Source of the DNA: Bacteroidia bacterium
GTDB lineage: Bacteria; Bacteroidota; Bacteroidia; Bacteroidales; Prolixibacteraceae
Reading direction: 5' to 3'
Assembly: GCA_025358395.1 (NCBI GenBank)
Contig: JANYJT010000262.1
Location: 1-10,581 of the forward strand
DNA length: 10,581 bases
Part shown: in pieces, positions 5,362 through 10,581 of the stretch
Layout of the letters: every line of letters starts with the position of its first letter
Numbering within the stretch: the first letter of the stretch is position 1
Program-made: the position numbers and the translations under genes
Notes under the pieces: generated by a model
Databases searched by the model: none
What the model was told of the DNA's origin: nothing
Seen by the model: only the letters and a program-made list of their open reading frames with translations

Positions 5362-6459
5362 TTGCCCACCAAACCTGAACAACCTCCCGCCAATGCGCCC
5401 AGCGATGAACTGGTGCTGATCGAATCGCCGCTAGACTCCAATGAGGAGAGCGACGTCGAGCACTTCAAGTGGCGCGTGTCCAAGAACCTCACCCGCCGAA
5501 TTGACCAATACCTGGTCGATCGTGTTGGCTATCTCTCCCGGGCGGCCGTCCAGCGCCTGATCGAACAGGACCTGGTCAAGGTCAACGGCAAGCCTGCCAA
5601 AGCCAGCTATCACCCGCGCACCGAAGATATCGTCGAGATGTTCGCCCCGCCCGAGAAGGTCAACGAACTGATCCCCGAGCCCATCCCGCTGGATGTCGTC
5701 TATGAAGACGAGCACTTCATGGCGATCAACAAGCAGGCCAACATCATGGTGCATCCGGCCCGCGGCAAGTGGACGGGCACGCTGGTCAATGCACTGGTGT
5801 ATTACGGGCAGAAATGGAGCACGGTCAACGGCTCCTGGCGGCCGGGCATTCTCCATCGCCTGGACCGCAACACCACTGGCATCATGCTGATCGCCAAGAG
5901 CGATGAGGCCCACTGGCGACTGGCCCGGCAATTTGAAAACCGCACCATACAAAAGACCTATGTCGCCGTGATCCACGGCATCCCGGAACTGCACTCAGAC
6001 GTCATCAATCTGCCGATCGGCCAGGATCGCTACGTTCGCGAGAAGCAGGCGATCCGCAAAGTGGAAAACGGCGGCCGGGTCGCCATCACCCGGTATGATG
6101 TGCTGGAGACTTTCGCCTACGCCGACCCGTCAGTGCTACTGCCCAGTCAATTTTCCAAGGACAAGAAGAGTCCGCCCCCGCCACAAAAGTACGCTTTCCT
6201 TAAGCTCACGCCCAAGACCGGGCGCACCCATCAGCTTCGCGTCCACATGACCACTTTGGGCCATCCGATGGTGGGCGACACGATGTACGGCGGGCGGATT
6301 TTTCAGTCGGGCGATTTTCGCTTCGACCGCCAGGCCCTGCACGCCCGCGAAATCACCTTCACCCATCCGGTGACGCTGGAACAGATGACCCTCGAGGCCC
6401 CGCTCCCGCCGGATATCTCAGCCCTGCTGGATATCCTCCGAGCCGCACCGACCAAGTGA
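5362..6459 (+). CDS. RluA-family 23S rRNA pseudouridine synthase
   Basis: The protein (365 residues from TTG) isomerises uridine to pseudouridine in RNA. An S4 RNA-binding domain lies at about 44-92 (RRIDQYLVDRVGYLSRAAVQ and VKVNGKP). The catalytic motif GILHRLDRNTTGI has the essential Asp168, and the C-terminal signature KTGRTHQLRVHM is at 285-296, followed by GHPMVGDTMYGG. This domain order is that of the RluD/RluC group, which modifies 23S rRNA; the exact uridine cannot be told. A proline-rich KKSPPPPQK insertion (268-276) is a local oddity. The start is uncertain: TTG 5362 gives the longest product and lies two bases after the upstream stop, with AAGTAGG very close to it. GTG 5413 is an alternative, and both lie before the S4 domain. 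Confidence 0.9.
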   Translation: MPTKPEQPPANAPSDELVLIESPLDSNEESDVEHFKWRVSKNLTRRIDQYLVDRVGYLSRAAVQRLIEQDLVKVNGKPAKASYHPRTEDIVEMFAPPEKVNELIPEPIPLDVVYEDEHFMAINKQANIMVHPARGKWTGTLVNALVYYGQKWSTVNGSWRPGILHRLDRNTTGIMLIAKSDEAHWRLARQFENRTIQKTYVAVIHGIPELHSDVINLPIGQDRYVREKQAIRKVENGGRVAITRYDVLETFAYADPSVLLPSQFSKDKKSPPPPQKYAFLKLTPKTGRTHQLRVHMTTLGHPMVGDTMYGGRIFQSGDFRFDRQALHAREITFTHPVTLEQMTLEAPLPPDISALLDILRAAPTK

Positions 6460-6507
6460 GGTGACGCGATGTCGCCGTCGCACCCGTACGTCACTCATTC
6501 ATTCTTG

Positions 6508-6574
6508 ACCACAACGGCACAACGAAAACAAGGCCAGATCATTCCTCTTCGTCGTGTCTTTGTGTCGTCGTGGT
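6508..6574. terminator. Long imperfect hairpin between convergent genes
   Basis: ACCACAACGGCACAA (6508-6522) pairs with TTGTGTCGTCGTGGT (6560-6574): 13 Watson-Crick pairs, one G-U and one mismatch across 15 positions. The 37-base loop also contains ACGAA and TTCGT. It lies about 50 bases after the RluA stop and about 50 bases after the stop of the oppositely directed secreted-protein gene. A shared bidirectional transcription stop is plausible, though there is no clean T-run and the loop is long. Confidence 0.4.
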
Positions 6575-6621
6575 TGAATCCTGTTTGCCGATTTTGATTT
6601 CCGGCCTCCAGGCTCCACCGT

Positions 6622-8397
6622 TTACAGCCCGCCGTCCTGCTTTTTCTCATTGGTCATCTTGCCCATCTCCATCTGCATGACGCCTCCAACGATGTTCTGG
6701 ATCACAGCCGAAGGCACATAGACGTCTGTGCGGATGCTGGCACCTTCGGTTGAGGCGGACATGCCGATCGGCGGCTCACCAGCGGGGATGTCCACGGGCA
6801 GCGGCTGCCCAGTCATCGACTGCATTACCTTGGAAATCATCGCAGCGCCCTGGTCCACGCTGAGGTACATCTCGACAAAGCGTGTGTCCGGCAGCTTGGC
6901 CGACACTTGTTTGATATTCGCGTCAAGAAATGTTGTCTTACGAGTGCGGGCCGCTTCGACGCTTTTTTGAAGCATGACGTCATCGCCGTACTCGGCGATC
7001 AGCACCGTCTGCGGATTGATCTCCCCGAGGTACATCTTCATCCCATCGGGGCCGTACATCATCTTCTGCATGGCGGCCTGAGGCGAACCCTCGGGCACAC
7101 CGCTCATCGTCAGGCTCATCTCATCGAAGCTGACACCATCGACGATCTTGGCGCCGGACTTGATCTCGGTCTTGGCGACGCCCATGTTCTGGAAATCAAA
7201 AAGTTTCAAGAACTGCTCCTGAGACTGCATCATGGTCTTTTGGGCGGCGAGAAGCGCCTTTGCGTCGCCGTCCAATACGGCCATCGCTTTCACCAGCGGA
7301 CCGTCGCCCACCTTCTGGTCGTTGCCGGCCGCGGCGAATGAATATCGCTTGGTGGCAAGCACAGCGGTCTTCGTCGCGGCCACATAGTCGGCGATCGGCT
7401 TCATCTCATCGCCCATCTTGGCGACTTCGATGAGCACAGGAGCGGCCGCGTCGTCAATAAGCTGCGCGTAGACCGGGGAGTCCAGTATGATGCCGCCGAC
7501 AGTGATGTACTTGCCTTCGGGCAGACCGGCGGCAAAGTTCCCCTGAATATTCTTGACCTGTGCGACGGTCTGGGCCAGGTAACTATTGGGCTCAAACTCA
7601 CAGACGGTGGTGACTTGGATGCCCTCGTCGCCGAGGGCTATGCCATAAGTTGCCGCTTGGGTTTCTTTCAGGACGTGCTCGATGCCGTTGAAGATTTGTC
7701 CCATGGCTACCTTGGCCAGGGGTAGAAACTTCCGCTTGTCGGCCGACGCGGCCTTCTTGGATTGCTGGTCGAGTTGGGACAGCAAGAAGGGTTTGCCGAA
7801 CGCGAGAGCTCCGACGGCTTTGTCGCGGAAAGCCCTAAAGTTTACGTAAGCCACGACATCCCGCCCGGCCATTTGCTTGGCCGCCTGTGCCGGGAAAGGA
7901 GCGGAGGTGAGCTTGGTTTCCAACAGTGTCTTATCCAATGCCAAGGCTGCAAACGAGCCCCACTTCATGACAAACGCCGGTTCGCCATCGGGGGCCAGGC
8001 TGATGTTGCTAATGGCGCCGTCGGCCGTGGTGTTCGGGAAATTGCCCAGGAAGGCCTGGTAGTCGGTGACGGGAATCATGATGATCATCGGAGGCGGACC
8101 CTGTCCCGGATCAAGCATGATGACCGCCATCTCGCCAGCGAGGTTGACGCCTTTTTTGATCTGAGTCCTGTTCTGGAGGAAGCCCAACGGGTCGGCCGCC
8201 TCGGGCTTGATCGCTGCGATGCCCCATTGCTCGCAAAGCTTACCAATCTTCTGGCTGACCTTCTGGACGTTGTTGACCTTGACCATCAGGATCGCGCTAT
8301 CGGGAACGGTCGAGATCGACTGGGCCAGGCCAAGCCTCGCCACGCCAAGCACCGCAACGACACCGACCGCCGCCAAGACACAAGTTGAACGCTGCAT
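6622..8397 (-). CDS. Large exported protein of unknown function with signal peptide
   Basis: The 591-residue protein begins MQRSTCVLAAVGVVAVLGV and continues to a probable signal peptidase I site near ARLGLA-QS (residues 25-26), so it is exported. The mature start, STVPDSAILMVKVNNVQKVS, resembles the opening of DUF3352-like proteins, where a short strand and helix follow 'VPxDA'. The rest alternates strands and helices without a catalytic motif, cysteine pattern, anchor or C-terminal sorting signal that I recognise. The lysine-rich, polar C terminus (NEKKQDGGL) is probably free. ATG 8397 is chosen because AAGGAG lies five bases upstream (minus strand, 8403-8408) and a signal peptide follows directly. 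The frame stays open 56 codons further upstream, but that extension would hide the signal peptide. It is convergent with the RluA gene and transcribed alone from the promoter near 8486-8516. Confidence 0.8.
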   Translation of the reverse strand: MQRSTCVLAAVGVVAVLGVARLGLAQSISTVPDSAILMVKVNNVQKVSQKIGKLCEQWGIAAIKPEAADPLGFLQNRTQIKKGVNLAGEMAVIMLDPGQGPPPMIIMIPVTDYQAFLGNFPNTTADGAISNISLAPDGEPAFVMKWGSFAALALDKTLLETKLTSAPFPAQAAKQMAGRDVVAYVNFRAFRDKAVGALAFGKPFLLSQLDQQSKKAASADKRKFLPLAKVAMGQIFNGIEHVLKETQAATYGIALGDEGIQVTTVCEFEPNSYLAQTVAQVKNIQGNFAAGLPEGKYITVGGIILDSPVYAQLIDDAAAPVLIEVAKMGDEMKPIADYVAATKTAVLATKRYSFAAAGNDQKVGDGPLVKAMAVLDGDAKALLAAQKTMMQSQEQFLKLFDFQNMGVAKTEIKSGAKIVDGVSFDEMSLTMSGVPEGSPQAAMQKMMYGPDGMKMYLGEINPQTVLIAEYGDDVMLQKSVEAARTRKTTFLDANIKQVSAKLPDTRFVEMYLSVDQGAAMISKVMQSMTGQPLPVDIPAGEPPIGMSASTEGASIRTDVYVPSAVIQNIVGGVMQMEMGKMTNEKKQDGGL

Positions 8398-8485
8398 GAT
8401 CGCTCCTTGCTGAATGGTCACTGAATACACCGGACGCCTACCAAAAGATGGGGCCCGCCCCGGAACCGCCTTCTGCCCGGACGAC

Positions 8486-8516
8486 AGTATAGTAGCTAGC
8501 ACAGGCATTAGGTCAA
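8486..8516 (-). promoter_or_regulatory. Candidate promoter of the exported-protein gene
   Basis: On the minus strand TTGACC (8511-8516, five of six matches to -35) is followed after 19 bp by TATACT (8486-8491, five of six matches to -10). An overlapping TACTAT would give a 16-bp spacer with a poorer -10. The leader would be about 80 bases long and end in the AAGGAG site. Confidence 0.5.
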
Positions 8517-8742
8517 TCGCCAGGGGTATAACGCTCGTTCTTGGTGTGACAATATTTCCGGGCATCTGTCAGAAAGCCGAATAAGTGGCCCGAGTCCCGT
8601 GGGAACAGGATGACTAACGCCGACCGGTTCAAATTATCTATTGTCAGTGGCTCAGGCAATCCATCCTCTTCATCGAATACAGGCTCATTTGCATGATTAC
8701 TCTCGCCGTAGCGTCATCTTGCGCGACAGCAGCCAAGGCTGT

Positions 8743-8781
8743 GACACTGTGTCGCTATCGCGGCGATCCCCCGCCAGCGGG
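8743..8781. repeat. Three consecutive short palindromes
   Basis: GACAC-T-GTGTC (8743-8753), ATCGC-G-GCGAT (8757-8767) and CCCGC-CA-GCGGG (8770-8781) follow each other with gaps of 3 and 2 bases. Each has perfect 5-bp arms and a 1-2 base centre, but the sequences differ. They lie directly upstream of, and just touch, the ECF-like -35 element at 8780. Confidence 0.4.
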
Positions 8782-8807
8782 AACGAGTGCAAAACGGTAG
8801 GGTCAAG
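8780..8807 (+). promoter_or_regulatory. Possible ECF-sigma promoter of the glycine-zipper gene
   Basis: GGAAC (8780-8784) and GTCAAG (8802-8807) are separated by 17 bases, close to the known GGAACTT / GTCTAA layout of envelope-stress sigma factors of the ECF class. Transcription would start near 8813, giving a leader of about 125 bases. Both boxes are short, so chance is a serious alternative. No sigma-70-like pair is better placed. Confidence 0.28.
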
Positions 8808-8936
8808 TGGTGTCTGGAGGTCTTAAGGCAGTTGAGCCAGCTTACGTTATTCAGCCGTGCCTTAATGTGGCATCGCAATTGCAATTCTTGGCAAAGTACG
8901 CCAGCGTCGGCGTGGTTTATTAAAAAGGAGATTGAG

Positions 8937-9530
8937 ATGGCAAGCAACAACGACACGCGTAGTTTTAATGAAGATGAGACATTGGAATCGACGAAAAGGC
9001 GGGACATCAATCCCGACCCAATCACCGGCGCACCGGGATCACACCCCGTGGGCACAGGGCTTGGCGCCGCTGCTGGAGGCGCTGCCGGTATAGCGGCCGG
9101 GGCGGCTGCGGGAGCAGCCATTGGGGCAGTCTCCACAGGCCCTGCGGCTCCTATCGGCGCTGTGATTGGCGCAGTCATTGGCGCAGTGGGCGGCGGGTTT
9201 GCCGGCAAGGGAATCGCCGAGAAGATAGACCCCACGGTTGAGGATGCGTATTGGCGAGAGAACTACAAGGAACGTGCGTATGTCAAGGCAGGTAGCGCCT
9301 ACGACCAGTATCAGCCGGCGTACCAGTACGGAGTCGAGGCGCGGATGCAGCATCCGGGCCAAAGCTGGGACGAAGTCCGCGATGAACTCCAGAGCGGGTG
9401 GAATCAGCGTCAGGGTGTGAGCGGGCTGAGTTGGGACCAAGCCAAGGACGCCTGCTATGATGGCTGGCTCCACTGCGGTCCGCAGTCCGACGCGGACACT
9501 TGGAATGGCGAGCAGCCCGGCGCGGTATAG
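8937..9530 (+). CDS. Glycine-zipper protein with paired SWD helical motifs
   Basis: The 197-residue protein has a hydrophilic N terminus (1-30), then DPITGAPGSHPVGT (27-40). A long Gly/Ala stretch with GxxxG spacing follows (about 41-91) and can form one or two packed membrane helices. The polar C-terminal domain contains DPTVEDAYWRENY (98-110) and an internal repeat: SWDEVRDELQSGW (143-155) and SWDQAKDACYDGW (165-177). I recall similar uncharacterised proteins in many bacteria, often thought to be stress-related; the function is unknown. ATG 8937 has AAGGAG six bases upstream (8925-8930). The frame is open further upstream, but that part lacks features. A hairpin follows the stop, then two more small membrane-protein genes, so this may be the first gene of an envelope-stress set. 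Confidence 0.8.
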   Translation: MASNNDTRSFNEDETLESTKRRDINPDPITGAPGSHPVGTGLGAAAGGAAGIAAGAAAGAAIGAVSTGPAAPIGAVIGAVIGAVGGGFAGKGIAEKIDPTVEDAYWRENYKERAYVKAGSAYDQYQPAYQYGVEARMQHPGQSWDEVRDELQSGWNQRQGVSGLSWDQAKDACYDGWLHCGPQSDADTWNGEQPGAV

Positions 9531-9556
9531 TTTGTGCCAGCAGCCAGGGATCACTG

Positions 9557-9593
9557 TCGGTGTCATTCGATGAGTACGCATGAGTGACACCGA
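9557..9593 (+). terminator. Hairpin after the glycine-zipper gene
   Basis: TCGGTGTCATTC (9557-9568) pairs with GAGTGACACCGA (9582-9593), a 12-bp stem with one G-U pair and a 13-base loop. It starts 26 bases after the stop and is followed by TCTTCCT, a weak pyrimidine tail. It could be a terminator or an attenuating or mRNA-stabilising structure before the 42-residue gene. Confidence 0.5.
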
Positions 9594-9634
9594 TCTTCCT
9601 ACAACAAAGACAACACTTTTTACAGGGAGTCAAA

Positions 9635-9763
9635 ATGGATGCACAATTGGCAAATGTAATACCGCTTGCGGCCGCGGGGTACTCGCTTGTGTATCTCCTG
9701 TTTGGCGGAGGGCTTGGCGGGGCGGTCTTAATTTTTATCGTCGCGAAGATGCTGGGAAAGTGA
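9635..9763 (+). CDS. 42-residue single-helix membrane protein
   Basis: A short gene encodes 42 residues beginning MDAQLANVIPLAAAGYSLVY, continuing LLFGGGLGGAVLIFIVAKML and ending GK. ATG 9635 has AGGGAG five bases upstream (9624-9629), a good ribosome binding site. Nearly the whole chain is hydrophobic with a central GGGLGG hinge, so it is one long or two short membrane helices with a Lys-rich end. The function is unknown. It lies between two genes for other Gly-rich membrane proteins on the same strand, about 70 bases after the hairpin and 56 bases before the next start. The good ribosome binding site, clear membrane character and clean stop argue that it is real, though no homology could be checked. 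Confidence 0.65.
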   Translation: MDAQLANVIPLAAAGYSLVYLLFGGGLGGAVLIFIVAKMLGK

Positions 9764-9819
9764 ATCAAGGTCGGCCGGTGGAAGCGGTCTGACTGAACCT
9801 AACAACCCTATATTAAAGG

Positions 9820-10450
9820 ATGCAAACATGGAAACCAACCAACCAACGAATCGACATACCTGGAGGTGATCGGCGTTTCCTTCACTCGCTTTCGTGGGGA
9901 GCGATTTTCGGAGGCACCATTGCCGCGATTGGGATTCACATTCTCTTTACTGCTTTGGGCGTGGCGGCCGGCTTGGGGACATTCGCCCCGCAGACCGACT
10001 CCAATCCAATTTCCAACTTTACGATCGGGGCGGCGGTAGTCTGGAGTGTATGTGCCTTGGCCGCCCTATGGTTTGGAGGGTTTGTCGCAGGACGATTCTC
10101 TCATTCCCGCCCCAGTGGTTTTGCCCATGGCATTCTCGTTTGGAGTCTGACTCTGATCATCACATTACTCCTTCTTTCCATGGGCACGGGCATGGTATTG
10201 GGAGGGGCTCTTAAAGCATTGGGTGGCGGTCTGGGCATTGGTGCCAGCGCCGTTGCGTCTGCTGCGGGGAACCAAGCTTCTGACGCTGTCAAGCGAGGCG
10301 TCGACCAACTGAGCAGTTTCGTTGACGAAGCAGTCCAGTCTCGCCCGGCCAATTCTCCTCCCCAGACCAACACACGTGCCAAACGTGAAATTGGCTTTGC
10401 CGTGACCAAATTATTCGCTCCTGGCAGCGACATCTCGTCTGAAGACAACA
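9820..10450 (+). CDS. Multi-spanning membrane protein (start uncertain, 3' end cut by a junction)
   Basis: From ATG 9820 the frame is open to the window edge, but it reads as a real protein only to about residue 210. SWGAIFGGTIAAIGIHIL (25-42) opens the first membrane helix. Two more helices lie at about 67-91 and 103-128, with GGFVAGRF (86-93) between them. A Gly/Ala segment and a helical tail ending FAVTKLFAPGSDISSEDN (193-210) follow. 'SWGAIFAG' and 'GGWVAGR' motifs are typical of an uncharacterised bacterial membrane-protein family that I recall near stress genes. The start is doubtful. The ribosome binding site AAAGGA (9815-9820) overlaps ATG 9820 but is well placed for ATG 9828. That frame stops after 13 codons (TGA 9867-9869). 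Three CCAA units between 9835 and 9846 could account for the shift. After 10450 the frame becomes Arg-rich and unlike the family. Confidence 0.65.
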
Positions 10451-10581
10451 TGGGGCCTGGTCACGCCGGCGCACTGGCTTGTCGGCCGCGACCACGTGAC
10501 GCTGGTCGACCCGGCCGCACTCGAGCTGACCGACGCGGAATCGCGCGCCGCATTCGAGGCGGTGCGCGGGCTGTTCGAGAG
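10451..10581 (+). CDS. Fragment of an unrelated, GC-rich coding sequence (probable chimera)
   Basis: The last 131 bases read well only in a frame one base out from the preceding membrane protein. The product contains LVTPAHWLVGRDHVTLVDPA and then ALELTDAESRAAFEAVRGLF, with nearly every codon ending in G or C. Base composition is visibly richer in GC than just upstream. From memory this resembles phosphoglycerate-mutase-like regulatory proteins of Burkholderia-type betaproteobacteria; that identification is unverified. There is no start codon or ribosome binding site for it. The sudden change of frame, composition and apparent lineage points to a joining artefact at the end of the assembled sequence rather than a natural fusion. 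Confidence 0.55.

Larger units (their letters stand above)
8517..8936. other. Intergenic region between divergent genes
   Basis: About 420 bases without a convincing gene. A 61-residue forward frame (8641-8826) lacks a ribosome binding site and any recognisable features. The stretch holds the cluster of short palindromes and the ECF-like promoter listed separately. It also has an 8-bp inverted repeat, TTAAGGCA (8823-8830) with TGCCTTAA (8858-8865), and a 10-bp palindrome, AATTGCAATT (8877-8886), the latter in the probable leader of the glycine-zipper gene. Confidence 0.45.

Noticed and set aside
5451..6981. Further GACGTC sites as evidence that it is the methyltransferase target
   Set aside because: The hexamer also occurs near 5448, 5998, 6721 and 6975 inside unrelated genes; a handful in 10 kb says nothing about specificity.
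7762..8388. 208-residue plus-strand frame inside the exported-protein gene
   Set aside because: Antisense shadow; its composition (many Arg, His, Asp and Gly) mirrors the coding strand and there is no start signal.
8398..8565. 56-residue N-terminal extension of the exported protein
   Set aside because: The strong AAGGAG site and signal peptide fix the start at 8397; the extension also covers the likely promoter.
8787..8936. 50-residue N-terminal extension of the glycine-zipper protein
   Set aside because: ATG 8937 has an ideal ribosome binding site, while the extension has no features and covers the candidate promoter.
1..10581. CRISPR array, tRNA, rRNA, insertion sequence or phage genes
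   Set aside because: Read through on both strands; no regularly spaced direct repeats, cloverleaf, transposase or phage motif was seen.

Overview
The window looks like a fragment of a Planctomycetota chromosome, possibly of the class Phycisphaerae. This is an inference, drawn from three things: the N-terminal signature of the membrane-anchored helical-repeat protein at 4601, the large secreted protein without a recognisable enzyme fold at 6622-8397, and moderately GC-rich coding with sparse Shine-Dalgarno use. I could not run a search, so the taxonomy rests on memory of families.

Left part (1-2644). A short possible gene tail runs in from the left edge. A gene-poor stretch with an 11-bp perfect inverted repeat follows, then a SirB1/Transglut_core2-type protein (480-1316). 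Next is a translationally coupled pair: a GNAT acetyltransferase (1566-2072) and a GmhA-type phosphosugar isomerase (2069-2644), overlapping by ATGA.

Middle (2645-4600). A compact restriction-modification module. A beta-class DNA methyltransferase with an N-terminal winged-helix domain (2754-3914) faces a PD-(D/E)XK protein on the minus strand (3850-4479), and their 3' ends overlap by 65 bp. The methyltransferase promoter holds a perfect 18-bp operator-like palindrome, TAGACGTC-CA-GACGTCTA. Four degenerate ~9-bp tandem repeats lie just upstream of its -35 box. This is the most interesting regulatory structure in the window.

Right-centre (4601-8397). A membrane-anchored helical-repeat protein is followed 2 nt later by an RluA-family pseudouridine synthase. 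A long hairpin then separates these from a convergent gene for a large signal-peptide-bearing protein of unknown function.

Right part (8398-10581). A set of probable envelope or stress genes on the plus strand: a glycine-zipper protein, a 42-aa one-helix membrane protein, and a three-helix membrane protein with an ambiguous start. The reading of the last gene breaks near 10450. The final ~130 bases are GC-rich and code well in a different frame for a protein that resembles betaproteobacterial sequence, so the window end is probably an assembly chimera.

I saw no tRNA, rRNA, CRISPR array or transposase.
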